DNA from: Streptomyces sp. NBC_01341
Lineage (GTDB): Bacteria > Actinomycetota > Actinomycetes > Streptomycetales > Streptomycetaceae
Assembly (NCBI RefSeq): GCF_035946055.1
Contig: NZ_CP108364.1
Location: 1,550,001 to 1,614,000 of the forward strand
Direction: 5' to 3'
DNA length: 64,000 nucleotides
Made by a program: the position numbers and the translations under genes. This document shows, in pieces, positions 9,401 to 17,306 of the stretch (its first letter is position 1; every line of letters begins with the position of its first letter). The notes under the pieces are model-generated. The model did not search any database and had not been told where the DNA came from. It saw only the letters and a program-made list of their open reading frames with translations.

Positions 9401-10341
9401 TGGACACGTACTTCTCCACCCCGGAGACCGCCGGACCCGAGTTCGTCGGCTCCTACGGCGGCGTCATCCACGAGATGACCGAGGCACGCGACGTCCGCAT
9501 GGGCCAGTACGGCCACAGCAACCAGGTCGCGCACCACGCCACGTACATGTACGACGCCGCCTCGCAGCCCTGGAAGACCCAGGAGAAGGTCCGCGAGGTC
9601 CTCGGCCGGCTCTACACCGGCAGCGAGATCGGTCAGGGCTACCACGGCGACGAGGACAACGGCGAGCAGTCGGCCTGGTTCCTCTTCTCCTCGCTCGGCT
9701 TCTACCCGCTGGTCATGGGCAGTGGTGAGTACGCGATCGGCTCGCCGCTCTTCACGAAGACGACCGTGCACCTGGAGAACGGCCGCGACCTCGTCGTCAG
9801 GGCGCCGAAGAACAGCTCGACGAACATCTACGTCCAGGGCCTGAAGGTCAACGGCAAGAAGTGGACCTCCACTTCGCTGCCGCACGACCTGCTGGCCAAG
9901 GGCGGCGTGCTGGACTTCGACATGGGCTCCAAGCCGTCGGCGTGGGGCACGGGCAAGGACGCGGCCCCGGTCTCCATCACCAAGGACGACAAGGTGCCCG
10001 CGCCCAGGGGCGACGTGCTCAAGGGCGACGGCGCTCTGTACGACAACTCCTCCGCCACCTCGGCCACGGTCGAGACGGCGGACCTGCCGGTCACGACGGG
10101 CACGAACGCCGTGCAGTACACCCTGACTTCGGCCACCGCCGCGAAGGCCCCGACGGGCTGGGTGCTGCAGGGGTCGGCGGACGGGAAGTCCTGGAAGGAC
10201 CTCGACAAGCGGTCCGGCCAGACGTTCGCCTGGGACAAGCAGACCCGGGTGTTCTCGGTGCACGCGCCGGGGACGTACACGCAGTACCGGCTGGTCAGCG
10301 ACACCGCTGCCACGCTGGCGGAGATCGAGCTGATCTCCTGA
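6493..10341 (+). CDS. Secreted GH92 alpha-mannosidase with flanking discoidin-like domains
   Basis: This 1,282-residue exported glycosidase belongs to GH92, whose members remove alpha-mannosyl residues (usually alpha-1,2) from glycans in a calcium-dependent reaction. ATG 6493 is chosen because GGGAGG sits 11 bases upstream and the translation opens with a signal peptide (RSHRQ-type basic stretch, then AAVLAASLVLALAAPTTAFA). An upstream in-frame ATG at 6409 would bury the signal sequence. Domains in order: an F5/8 type C (discoidin/CBM32-like) segment at about 110-230, the GH92 N-terminal beta domain starting near LSDYASTVRGTN, the catalytic (alpha/alpha)6 domain containing YHGDEDNGEQSAWFLFSSLG, and a C-terminal discoidin-like domain over the last 100 residues. 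It is divergent from ngcEFG, which suits joint use of mannose- and GlcNAc-containing glycans. The exact linkage cleaved is not readable. Confidence 0.9.
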   Translation: MQPLRGPQQGSRHRQSHSAAVLAASLVLALAAPTTAFAQSSAAAHKPSRETTFSSSFETDEKQPDWRNTVEESADGKKRASGVDGGFTAGIPGNVTDRVTDLRASGENAGSGEVKENLVDVEPGSKWLAFATTGWVEFDLSEPTKVVTYALTSANDHAERDPKDWTLKGSADGKTWTDLDTRTGETFSERHQTKSYDFTTGTAYQHFRLEFTKNNGASDAIQLSDVQFSDGDTTTPAPAEMRSQADRGPSGSPTAKQGAGFTGKKALRYAGTHKPDGRAYSYNKVFDVDTAVTKDTQLSYLVYPQMTETDLDYPATHVAVDLAFTDGTYLSELKATDSHGGFLTPQGQADAKRLYVNQWNKVASRIGTVAAGKTVDRILVAYDSPKGPSKFQGWIDDIALAPKAPEKRKAHLSDYASTVRGTNSSGGFSRGNNFPATAVPHGFNFWTPVTNAGTTSWLYDYARGNNADNLPTLQAFSASHEPSPWMGDRQTFQMMPSAAAGTPDASRTARALPFRHENETATPHYYGVTFENGLKAEMTPTDHAARMQFTYPGDDASLVFDNISNDGGLTLDPETGSFTGYSDVKSGGSTGATRLFVYGSFDAPVTDSGKLKGGGGDDVTGFFRFDAGKDHKVGLRLATSLISVDQAKKNLATELPEKTSFDKVRKNAQKAWDKILGKVEVEGANADQLTTLYSSLYRLFLYPNSGFEQVDGVSTYASPFSPQTGADTPTHTGAKIVKGEVYVNNGFWDTYRTTWPAYSFLSPKQAGRMVDGFVQQYKDGGWISRWSSPGYSDLMTGTSSDVAFADAYVKGVDFDAEAAYDAAVKNATVTPPSSGVGRKGMDTSVFTGYANTSTHEGLSWSLEGYLNDYGIAQMGQALYKKTKKERYKEESEYFLNRARNYVKLFDDKAGFFQGKKANGDWRLPSDQYDPRVWGYDYTETNGWGYAFTAPQDSKGLANLYGGREGLAKKLDTYFSTPETAGPEFVGSYGGVIHEMTEARDVRMGQYGHSNQVAHHATYMYDAASQPWKTQEKVREVLGRLYTGSEIGQGYHGDEDNGEQSAWFLFSSLGFYPLVMGSGEYAIGSPLFTKTTVHLENGRDLVVRAPKNSSTNIYVQGLKVNGKKWTSTSLPHDLLAKGGVLDFDMGSKPSAWGTGKDAAPVSITKDDKVPAPRGDVLKGDGALYDNSSATSATVETADLPVTTGTNAVQYTLTSATAAKAPTGWVLQGSADGKSWKDLDKRSGQTFAWDKQTRVFSVHAPGTYTQYRLVSDTAATLAEIELIS

Positions 10342-10820
10342 CGGTCCGCCCGTCCGATCGATTCACCCGGCCGGGGGCGGCCACCCGCACGCAGGGGTGG
10401 CCGCCCCCGGTCGTGCCGTGCTCCGCGTGTCCCCGCGGATGCCGTGCGGATGCCGTTCGCGCCGGGCCGGTGCCGCGTCCGGCGGGACCTCCGCGGAGTC
10501 GTGCTCGGGCGTGCGGCAGGGACGGCGATCACTGTCGGCGCCCTCGCGGCCGTGGCGCCGGTGGCCGCGTGCGGGCGCCGCCGGCATCGGCAGGACACCT
10601 CGGGTGCCCGGCTGACCGCCGGGCACGTCTACGGGCCCGGAGTGGCCCGCCTGCCCTTCTCCGCGCCACGATCCGACATCCACGCCGCTCCCCTTTGAGC
10701 TAGTCAGGGTAACTTTGGGCGCTTTCACGGTGTCCCGACACACTCTGCCGATGATCCGTGTCATCCCTTAAGCGATCAGGTGATCAGTACGACAATCATC
10801 TCGGCTCGAAGGGGTCTAGC
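10342..10820. other. Gene-free stretch between the GH92 gene and the surface protein
   Basis: The first 70 bases hold the GH92 terminator. The rest must contain the promoter of the gene at 10821, with a direct repeat of GATCAG at about 10774-10788. A frame at 10444-10698 could encode an 84-residue peptide with a hydrophobic stretch ending in VAAC, but it lacks a ribosome site and I did not call it. Confidence 0.5.
10371..10410 (+). terminator. Hairpin after the GH92 gene
   Basis: A perfect 16-bp GC-rich stem (10371-10386 with 10395-10410) with an 8-base loop begins 30 bases past the stop codon. It is the strongest simple hairpin in this part of the window. Confidence 0.85.
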
Positions 10821-11549
10821 ATGCGTAATTCCGCCTCCGCCCGCTCCCGCACCGCCCGCACGGGCATCAAGGCCGCTGCCGCCGTCGCGGTAGCGGGTGT
10901 CGCCACTCTGGCCGGTGCTCCCGCCGCGTTCGCCGTCGGCGAGAGCGGCGACATCGACATCCGCTCGGTCAGCTGGCACTCCCGCGGCGACCGCGACGGC
11001 GTCGAGGTCTGCAAGTTCGCACTCGTGGCCAACAACTTCGACGCGCTGCCGTTCGTCACCTGGACGATCACCGAGCAGCCCCCGACCGTCCCCCCGGGCG
11101 ACACGCTCACGGCGTCGCTGCCGCTCATCGACGGCAAGGCTCGCAGCCAGGAGTACCTCCTGCCCGAGGGCACGTACAAGCTCACGTGGCTGGTGGCCGG
11201 CGCGCCGCTGAAGCAGAAGAGCTTCGAGGTCGACTGCTCCCGGCCCGAGCGGGAGGGCGGCCAGGGTGGCCAGGGCGGCGGCCGCGCCGAGGGCGGCGAG
11301 GGCCGGGGTTCGTCCGAGACCGGCGCGCAGGCCGACAAGAGCAGCAGCAAGGGTGCCGCGGAGATCTACGACAAGCCGTCCGGCGCGGTCCCCGCGGGCG
11401 GCGGCGGTGTCCCGGACATGACGAGTGTCAGCTCCGAGAGCGACTCGAACATCGGGACCTCGGCTGCGCTCGTGGCCGGAGCCGCAGGAGTCGCGGGTCT
11501 GATCATGGTCCGTCGATCCGCCCGGCGTCGTGCCCGCAACGAGGCATAA
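10821..11549 (+). CDS. Secreted, membrane-anchored surface protein of unknown function
   Basis: The 242-residue product has a signal peptide (residues 1-35, ending APAAFA-VG). A globular stretch of about 110 residues with two Cys (VEVCKFAL and FEVDCSRP) is followed by a Gly/Arg/Glu-rich low-complexity linker. The C-terminus has a hydrophobic anchor (TSAALVAGAAGVAGLIMV) and a basic tail (RRSARRRARNEA). This is the layout of a wall- or membrane-anchored protein. No LPXTG or LAXTG sorting motif is visible, which is notable because the next gene encodes a sortase. AAGGGG lies 6 bases before the ATG. The downstream sortase start overlaps this gene's end by 20 bases, so the two are probably cotranscribed. 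Confidence 0.8.
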   Translation: MRNSASARSRTARTGIKAAAAVAVAGVATLAGAPAAFAVGESGDIDIRSVSWHSRGDRDGVEVCKFALVANNFDALPFVTWTITEQPPTVPPGDTLTASLPLIDGKARSQEYLLPEGTYKLTWLVAGAPLKQKSFEVDCSRPEREGGQGGQGGGRAEGGEGRGSSETGAQADKSSSKGAAEIYDKPSGAVPAGGGGVPDMTSVSSESDSNIGTSAALVAGAAGVAGLIMVRRSARRRARNEA

Positions 11550-12249
11550 CACGCGCGGCCGACGGCGACGACGGGGTCCGAGCCGCGCATGCCGGCTCAC
11601 GATGACCCTGAGTGTGACCTTCTCGCTGGTGACCGGCGTCGTGTGGGCGGTTTCCGACTCGCCCGAGGACGCCTCGTCGGTCACCGCCGCCCGCGGCAGC
11701 GACGCCGCGGGCGGCGGGGCGCCGCCCTTCCGGAGGGCGCCGCACAAGCCCCCGGAGAAGGTGCCCGCCTCGCACGCCCCGCTGGTGCATTCCCGTCCAC
11801 TGAAGGTCGCCATTCCGGCGATCTTCATCGAGGCTCCGGTCACCGGCCTGGCACTGGACTCCAGGGGCCGGCTCGGCGCACCGCCCCTGACCAGGCCCAA
11901 GCTGGTGGGGTGGTTCCGCAAGGGACCGTCACCCGGGGAGGCGGGAACGGCACTGCTCGTCGGCCACCGCGACACGGCGACGGGTCCCGCGATCTTCCTC
12001 AATCTCAACGTCCTGCGCCGCGGCGACACCGTGAAGGTCACCCGGGCGGACCGGCGGACCGCGGTCTTCACCGTCGACAAGGTGAAGACCTACACGAAGG
12101 ACAAGTTCCCTGACGAGCAGGTGTACGGGCCGACAGGGCGTCCGGAGCTCAGGCTTCTGACCTGCGGCGGACGCTTCGACAAGAAGAACGGCTACTCGGC
12201 CAACGTCGTCGTGTTCGCCCACCTCACCTCACTCAGGAAGGCGGCCTGA
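11530..12249 (+). CDS. Class F sortase
   Basis: The 239-residue protein has an N-terminal basic stretch plus membrane anchor (MTLSVTFSLVTGVVWAVS) and a sortase domain. The catalytic residues are visible: His146 in LLVGHRDTA and Cys212 in LLTCGGRFD, with Arg eight residues or fewer before the Cys (ELRLL). Class F (formerly E-like) sortases with TCGG and GHRD are common in actinobacteria and join surface proteins to the wall or process them. GTG 11530 overlaps the upstream surface protein gene; ATG 11602 is an alternative start but would remove the basic region before the anchor. Neither start has a strong ribosome site. Confidence 0.85.
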   Translation: MPATRHNTRGRRRRRGPSRACRLTMTLSVTFSLVTGVVWAVSDSPEDASSVTAARGSDAAGGGAPPFRRAPHKPPEKVPASHAPLVHSRPLKVAIPAIFIEAPVTGLALDSRGRLGAPPLTRPKLVGWFRKGPSPGEAGTALLVGHRDTATGPAIFLNLNVLRRGDTVKVTRADRRTAVFTVDKVKTYTKDKFPDEQVYGPTGRPELRLLTCGGRFDKKNGYSANVVVFAHLTSLRKAA

Positions 12250-12271
12250 TCCACGGCACGCCCCACGGAAC

Positions 12272-12303
12272 CGGCCGGCACCTCGGGGGCGAGGTGCCGG
12301 CCG
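12272..12303. terminator. Bidirectional hairpin between convergent sortase and phosphatase genes
   Basis: A perfect 13-bp stem (12272-12284 with 12291-12303) and 6-base loop lie 23 bases after the sortase stop and 54 bases from the convergent phosphatase stop, so one hairpin can serve both. Confidence 0.8.
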
Positions 12304-12356
12304 TTCGTGCGTCGTCCCGCCGTGCACGGCCATCCAGCCCGTGCTGTGGCTCCGCG

Positions 12357-12983
12357 TCAGTCGATCGCCTTGACCAGCCGCTCGGGCAGTGACATGTTCA
12401 GGGACTTGATGACCGGCTTGTTGTGCTCCGTGCCCAGACGGGAGACGGCGCCCGTGGCGAGCTGGAAGAGCTCGCCCCCGGTGACGGGCAGTTTCAGGTA
12501 GCGGGCCGTGAGAACGCGCAGGAAGTGGGAGTGGGCGACGAGCGCGATGTCGTCGTCCCCGATCCGGGACCACGCCGCGCGGACTTCGGCCAGGACACGG
12601 TCGGCGCGGGCCCCGACCTCGGCGGGCGACTCACCCGGGTGGTCCTCGACGGAACCGAGGGCGACCCCGTCCCTCCAGAGGTCCCAGTCCGGGCGGGTGC
12701 GGCGGATCTCGACCGTGGTGACACCCTCGTAGGCTCCGTACTCCCATTCGTGCAGGTCAGGCATTTCCCTGGGGGACGTGAGCCCCGCGAGCTCGGCGGT
12801 GCGTCGGGCCCGAAGGTACGGGCTGACCAGGGTGAGCCCGATCTGCCGCCCCTCCAGCAGGGGCACGAGCGCACGGGCCTGGCGCTCGCCGAGCTCCGTC
12901 AGGGGCAGGTCGGTGTAGCTCGTGTGCTGCCCGGACCGGGACCACTCGGTCTCGCCGTGCCGGATCAGGATCAGCTCGCCCAT
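12357..12983 (-). CDS. Histidine phosphatase family protein (phosphoglycerate-mutase-like)
   Basis: The 208-residue cytosolic protein begins MGELILIRHGETEW, the phosphohistidine-accepting RHG motif with catalytic His9. The second conserved His is in IALVAHSHFLRVL, and the proton-donor region is LHEWEYGAYEGVT. The length fits small broad-specificity acid phosphatases of this superfamily (SixA/CobC/YhfR-like). ATG 12983 has GGAAG 8 bases upstream; the frame runs further upstream but without family sequence. Substrate cannot be deduced. It stands alone, convergent with the sortase gene. Confidence 0.88.
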   Translation of the reverse strand: MGELILIRHGETEWSRSGQHTSYTDLPLTELGERQARALVPLLEGRQIGLTLVSPYLRARRTAELAGLTSPREMPDLHEWEYGAYEGVTTVEIRRTRPDWDLWRDGVALGSVEDHPGESPAEVGARADRVLAEVRAAWSRIGDDDIALVAHSHFLRVLTARYLKLPVTGGELFQLATGAVSRLGTEHNKPVIKSLNMSLPERLVKAID

Positions 12984-13157
12984 GACTACTTCTTCCGCTC
13001 TGTACGCCTGCTCGTGGTTCGTGTGGTGCCGGTGGTGCCAACCCGCCGGGACACGATCGCATTCCTCCCGGCCCCGCCCGGGGCGACTCGCCCCGAAAGG
13101 GTGGCGCGCATTCGTATCCCGCCCCTGGTCGGGCGTCCGTCCACTACGGCCCGGGTC

Positions 13158-13388
13158 ATGCCGCATGCCAGAGAACTCGACCCCTACACCGACGCACGGG
13201 CCTTCTACGGCTCCGAGCTGCGACGACTGCGGGAGGCGGCCTCGATGTCGCAGGGGCAGCTCGGCGAGCGGGTGTTCTGTTCGGGCTCGTACATCGGCAT
13301 GTTCGAGGCGGCGGAGCGCCGGCCGCACGCGTTCACCCCGGACCACTGGACACCGTTCGTGCGTGCCCTCGGCAGCGGCTCTCTCTGA
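13158..13388 (+). pseudogene. Truncated XRE-family HTH regulator (Scr1/DUF5753-type N-terminus)
   Basis: The 76-residue frame has a canonical Streptomyces XRE helix-turn-helix (ELRRLREAASMSQGQLGERV, then FCSGSYIGMFEAAERRP). After ERRP the sequence stops matching and ends 20 residues later. Full-length relatives run to about 260-290 residues with a C-terminal DUF5753 domain, so this is a remnant of such a regulator, perhaps still able to make a short peptide. Full-length genes are often paired with a DUF397 gene; none is present here. I see no good ribosome site. Confidence 0.65.
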
Positions 13389-13396
13389 CGCCGCTT

Positions 13397-13427
13397 CGGC
13401 AGGCCCTGCCCGGGGCGGGGCCTGCCG
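13397..13427. terminator. Hairpin between the XRE remnant and alpha-xylosidase
   Basis: A 10-bp stem (13397-13406 with 13418-13427) and 11-base loop lie seven bases past the alpha-xylosidase stop on the minus strand and just after the plus-strand XRE remnant. Confidence 0.6.
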
Positions 13428-13433
13428 GGAGGG

Positions 13434-15662
13434 TCAGCCGACGAGGGTGACCGTGTACGGCCGGTCCGTGTCCGTGGTGACCCTGACCTCGCCGCCCTGG
13501 TGGACGACCTCGTACGTGGCGGCCACCGCGCCCATGAGGTCGGGGACCGTCACCGTGCGGGTGAAGTCGCCCGTGCCTTCGGGGGCGTAGACCCGCAGTT
13601 CGAGGTCTTCCAGCCAGTCCCCGTCCGGGCGGGACTCGTCGGCGCCGAGAGCGAGCACAGCACCCTGACGGACGAGCAGGGGGAGGCTGTCGAAGCCGTG
13701 GGTCTCCTGCCGCCAGGCGGGTCCGGTGACGGTCTCGCCGGTGAGGAAGTGGGTCCAGGTGCCCTCGGGGACGTAGTACTCGACCGTGCCGTCCTGCGAG
13801 AAGACCGGCGCGACCAGGAGGTCCGGGCCCAGCAGGTACTGCCGGTCGGCCACGCGCGCGGTGGGGTCGTCGGGGAACTCCAGCAGCAAGGGTCGCATGG
13901 TCGGGACGCCCGTGCGGTGGGTCTCGACCGCGGCGCCGTAGAGGTACGGCATCAGGCGGTGCTTCAGCCGGGTGAACTGCCGTGCCACGTCGACCGCTTC
14001 GTCGCCGAACTCCCACGGCACCCGGTACGACGACGAGCCGTGCAGCCGGCTGTGCGAGGAGAGCAGGCCGAAGGCGAGCCAGCGCTTGAAGACCGCCGGG
14101 TCGGGGGTGCCTTCGAAGCCGCCGATGTCGTGGCTCCAGAAGCCGAAGCCCGACAGCGACAGCGAGAGGCCGCCGCGCAGGGACTCCGCCATGGCCTCGA
14201 AGGAGGACCAGCAGTCACCGCCCCAGTGGACGGGGAACTGCTGGCCGCCGGCGGCGGCCGAGCGTGCGAAGAGGACGGCCTCGCCCTGGCCGCGCTCCTT
14301 CTCCAGGAGCTCGAAGACCGCCTTGTTGTAGAGGTGCGTGTAGTAGTTGTGCATGCGCTCCTGGTCGGAGCCGTCGTGCCACACGACGTCGGTGGGGATG
14401 CGCTCGCCGAAGTCGGTCTTGAAGCCGTCGACGCCCTGGTCGAGCAGCCCCTTGAGCTTGCTCTGGAACCACGCGGTGGCCTCGGGGTTGGTGAAGTCGA
14501 CCAGGGCCATGCCGGCCTGCCACTTGTCCCACTGCCAGACGTCGCCCTCGGGGGTGAGCACGAAGTACCCCTCGCGGACGCCCTCTTCGTACAGGGCGCT
14601 CTTCTGCCCGATGTACGGGTTGATCCAGACGCAGATCTTGAGGCCCTTGTCCTTGAGACGCGCGAGCATGCCCTCCGGGTCGGGGAAGACGGCCGGATCC
14701 CATTCGAAGTCGCACCACTGGTACTCGCGCATCCAGAAGCAGTCGAAGTGGAACACGCTGAGCGGGATACCGCGCTCGGCCATCCCGTCGACGAAGGAGG
14801 TGACCGTCGCCTCGTCGTAGGAGGTGGTGAAGGACGTGGTCAGCCAGAGGCCGAAGGACCAGGCCGGCGGCAGGGCGGGGCGGCCGGAGAGTGCGGTCCA
14901 GCGCGCCAGGACGTCCTTCGGCGTGGGGCCGGCGATGACGAAGTACTCCAGCGTCTGGTCCTCGACACTGAACTGCACCTGCCCCACGGCCTCCGAGCCG
15001 ACCTCGAAGGAGACCTTTCCGGGGTGGTTGACGAAGACGCCGTACCCGCGGGAGGAGAGGTAGAACGGGATGTTCTTGTAGGCCTGTTCACTGCTGGTGC
15101 CGCCGTCGGCCTGCCACATGTCGACGACCTGGCCGTTCTTCACGTACGGCGTGAAGCGCTCGCCGAGACCGTGGACCGTCTCACCGACACCCAGGGCGAG
15201 TTGGGCGACCATGTGGTGCCCGCCGCCGTCGACCGTGGCGAAGGCGCTGCCCTTGCGGCCGGCCGAGGTCAGGACACGGCCGGCCTCGTCGAGGAACTCC
15301 ATGCCGAAGGCGCCCTCGGTGGGGAGGCGCAGGGTCAGCGGGCCGCTGGTCAGCTCGGCGGTGGTGCCCTCCGTGCGGGTGGTGGCGGCCGACCGGGCTG
15401 CGGCGCCGGGCATCTCGAAGTCGGGGCCCTTGCCGCGCTTGCCCGCGTGGTGGGTCAGGCGTACGGCGATGACACCCTCGGCCGGGGAGTGGGCGTCCAC
15501 GGTGATCAGCGGGGCGTTCAAGGTGTCGCCGCGCCGCTCGACCCGCTTCACCGCGGCGTAGGCGGCGAGGCGGTCGGCATCGAGACGGACGTCGCGGACT
15601 TCGGTGGCGTACGAGGCGTGCACACCGCTGCGCAACTGCCAGAAGCCGTCGGTGAACTTCAT
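13434..15662 (-). CDS. yicI: GH31 alpha-xylosidase (YicI type)
   Basis: The 742-residue cytoplasmic enzyme releases alpha-linked xylose (isoprimeverose type) by a retaining mechanism. The nucleophile is Asp417 in GFKTDFGERI and the acid/base is Asp483 in HWGGDCWSSFEAM, one residue from the E. coli YicI positions 416 and 482. Length is close to YicI (772). An N-terminal beta domain precedes the barrel, and the C-terminus has the usual beta domains. ATG 15662 is preceded by AAGGAC; the frame continues upstream without family sequence. The gene is divergent from xylA, so released xylose can be isomerised directly. No transporter gene is attached to this gene. Confidence 0.92.
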   Translation of the reverse strand: MKFTDGFWQLRSGVHASYATEVRDVRLDADRLAAYAAVKRVERRGDTLNAPLITVDAHSPAEGVIAVRLTHHAGKRGKGPDFEMPGAAARSAATTRTEGTTAELTSGPLTLRLPTEGAFGMEFLDEAGRVLTSAGRKGSAFATVDGGGHHMVAQLALGVGETVHGLGERFTPYVKNGQVVDMWQADGGTSSEQAYKNIPFYLSSRGYGVFVNHPGKVSFEVGSEAVGQVQFSVEDQTLEYFVIAGPTPKDVLARWTALSGRPALPPAWSFGLWLTTSFTTSYDEATVTSFVDGMAERGIPLSVFHFDCFWMREYQWCDFEWDPAVFPDPEGMLARLKDKGLKICVWINPYIGQKSALYEEGVREGYFVLTPEGDVWQWDKWQAGMALVDFTNPEATAWFQSKLKGLLDQGVDGFKTDFGERIPTDVVWHDGSDQERMHNYYTHLYNKAVFELLEKERGQGEAVLFARSAAAGGQQFPVHWGGDCWSSFEAMAESLRGGLSLSLSGFGFWSHDIGGFEGTPDPAVFKRWLAFGLLSSHSRLHGSSSYRVPWEFGDEAVDVARQFTRLKHRLMPYLYGAAVETHRTGVPTMRPLLLEFPDDPTARVADRQYLLGPDLLVAPVFSQDGTVEYYVPEGTWTHFLTGETVTGPAWRQETHGFDSLPLLVRQGAVLALGADESRPDGDWLEDLELRVYAPEGTGDFTRTVTVPDLMGAVAATYEVVHQGGEVRVTTDTDRPYTVTLVG

Positions 15663-15994
15663 GGGGTGGTCCTTAGCCGGTCGGGAGGGGCGGGACTGCG
15701 GGGGAGGCCGGGGCGCCTGCGGCGAGCGGGGCTGCGCGGGCTTCTCGATTTTGATCGTACACAAAACAAATGCACCCGCCGGGGGTGGCGGACGGAGGAA
15801 TGCGGCGGAATGCCCGAGTAGGCATCCAGCGGGCCCGCAGCCATGGATCTGCCATGTTGGCGCCACGTGACCGATACGTCACGGAAATGGTCTAGAAACC
15901 ATCGGCGGGATGACGTATTAGTACTGCAAGCAAACAAATTGGTCGGGGCGGTGCCTGCCGCCACCCTGGCCTGACGTCGACAAGAGGCTGTGCA
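15663..15994. promoter_or_regulatory. Divergent yicI / xylA control region
   Basis: This 332-base region must carry both promoters. The octamer AAACAAAT occurs twice (15764-15771 and 15932-15939), each shortly after a GTAC, one near each gene. AT-rich runs of this kind are rare in the surrounding GC-rich DNA. An inverted repeat lies at 15887-15902. No protein-coding frame is credible. Confidence 0.55.
15887..15902. promoter_or_regulatory. Inverted repeat with dre-like half, yicI-xylA intergenic
   Basis: ATGGT-ctagaa-ACCAT is a perfect 5-bp-arm inverted repeat. Its left portion, TGGTCTAGA, equals the core of the DasR consensus, but the right half is shifted by two bases, so it may instead be a site for a xylose-responsive (ROK or LacI) regulator. 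Confidence 0.35.
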
Positions 15995-17164
15995 ATGACG
16001 GACCGCTTCACTCCCACTCCTGCGGACAGGTTCACCTTCGGTCTCTGGACCGTGGGCTGGCGTGGCAACGACCCGTTCGGTGAGCCGACCCGTCCCGCAC
16101 TGGACCCGGTCGAGTCGGTGGAGCGGCTGGCCGAGCTCGGTGCGCACGGAGTCACCTTCCACGACGACGACCTGATCCCCTTCGGGTCCACCGAGAGCGA
16201 GCGGGCCCGCCTGATCGGCCGGTTCAAGGACGCCCTGGACCGCACCGGGCTGAAGGTCCCGATGGCCACCACCAACCTGTTCACCCACCCGGTGTTCAAG
16301 GACGGCGGCTTCACCTCCAACGACCGCGACGTCCGCCGCTTCGCCCTGCGCAAGGTCATCCGCAACATCGACCTCGCCGTCGAACTCGGCGCCACCACCT
16401 ACGTCGCCTGGGGCGGACGCGAGGGCGCCGAGTCCGGCGCCGCCAAGGACATCCGCGTCGCCCTGGACCGCATGAAGGAAGCCTTCGACCTCCTGGGCGA
16501 CTACGTCACCGAACAGGGCTACGACCTGCGCTTCGCCATCGAGCCCAAGCCCAACGAGCCCCGCGGCGACATCCTCCTGCCCACCATCGGCCACGCCCTC
16601 GCCTTCATCGAACGCCTCGAACGGCCCGAGATGGTCGGCGTGAACCCCGAGACCGGACACGAGCAGATGGCCGGACTCAACTTCCCCCACGGCATCGCCC
16701 AGGCCCTGTGGGCCGGCAAGCTCTTCCACATCGACCTCAACGGACAGTCCGGCATCAAGTACGACCAGGACTTCCGCTTCGGCGCCGGCGACCTGCGCCA
16801 GGCCTTCTGGCTCGTCGACCTCCTGGAAACCTCCGACTACGCCGGCCCCCGCCACTTCGACTTCAAGCCCGTACGCACCGACGGCATCGACGGCGTCTGG
16901 GAATCCGCGAAGAACTGCATGCGCAACTACCTCATCCTCAAGGAACGCGCCACCGCCTTCCGCGCCGACCCCGCCGTCCAGGAAGCCCTCACCGCCTCCC
17001 GCCTGCACGAACTCGCCCGCCCCACCGCCGACGACGGCCTCAAAGCCCTCCTCGCCGACCGCACCGCCTACGAAGACTTCGACGCCACCACCGTCGCCGA
17101 ACGCACCATGGCCTTCGAAGCCCTCGACCAACTCGCCATGGAACACCTCCTCGGCCTCCGCTGA
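15995..17164 (+). CDS. xylA: Xylose isomerase
   Basis: The 389-residue metalloenzyme interconverts xylose and xylulose (and glucose/fructose). It is the actinobacterial class I type, with length as expected (about 385-390). Visible active-site features are VTFHDDD with His56, the metal/substrate region [21 protein letters not shown], and FHIDLNGQ with metal-binding Asp. ATG 15995 has AAGAGG about 7 bases upstream. A strong terminator follows directly. It is divergent from the alpha-xylosidase gene. xylB (xylulokinase) is not in the window. Confidence 0.96.
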   Translation: MTDRFTPTPADRFTFGLWTVGWRGNDPFGEPTRPALDPVESVERLAELGAHGVTFHDDDLIPFGSTESERARLIGRFKDALDRTGLKVPMATTNLFTHPVFKDGGFTSNDRDVRRFALRKVIRNIDLAVELGATTYVAWGGREGAESGAAKDIRVALDRMKEAFDLLGDYVTEQGYDLRFAIEPKPNEPRGDILLPTIGHALAFIERLERPEMVGVNPETGHEQMAGLNFPHGIAQALWAGKLFHIDLNGQSGIKYDQDFRFGAGDLRQAFWLVDLLETSDYAGPRHFDFKPVRTDGIDGVWESAKNCMRNYLILKERATAFRADPAVQEALTASRLHELARPTADDGLKALLADRTAYEDFDATTVAERTMAFEALDQLAMEHLLGLR

Positions 17165-17169
17165 CATCC

Positions 17170-17198
17170 GGTGTCCGGCGGCCCTGCCGCCGGACACC
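17170..17198 (+). terminator. Hairpin after xylA
   Basis: A perfect 12-bp stem (17170-17181 with 17187-17198) and 5-base loop start 6 bases after the stop codon. Confidence 0.85.
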
Positions 17199-17255
17199 CT
17201 CCGCTCCCCCGCCGTGACACCGCCGGATCCGTGCAGGGGCTTGACGAGCATCCCG

Positions 17256-17269
17256 TGGGAGCGTTCCCA
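17256..17269 (+). promoter_or_regulatory. CebR-type operator before the beta-glucoside uptake operon
   Basis: TGGGAGCGTTCCCA differs at one position from the CebR box TGGGAGCGCTCCCA, the LacI-family operator that controls cello-oligosaccharide uptake and beta-glucosidase in Streptomyces. It lies 38 bases before the first operon start and just downstream of a TTGACG hexamer (17241-17246), so a bound repressor would cover the core promoter. Confidence 0.75.
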
Positions 17270-17306
17270 TGGGTCCCGGCCCCCCTCTCACCGCAAGGGC
17301 ACCACC

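Noticed and set aside
6502..10263. A 1,253-codon minus-strand frame
   Set aside because: It is antisense to the GH92 gene, whose product has a signal peptide and recognisable domains; the minus frame matches nothing.
10444..10698. Possible 84-residue peptide with a hydrophobic stretch
   Set aside because: No ribosome site, no homology I recognise, and the frame starts just after the GH92 terminator. It may be real, but support is too thin.
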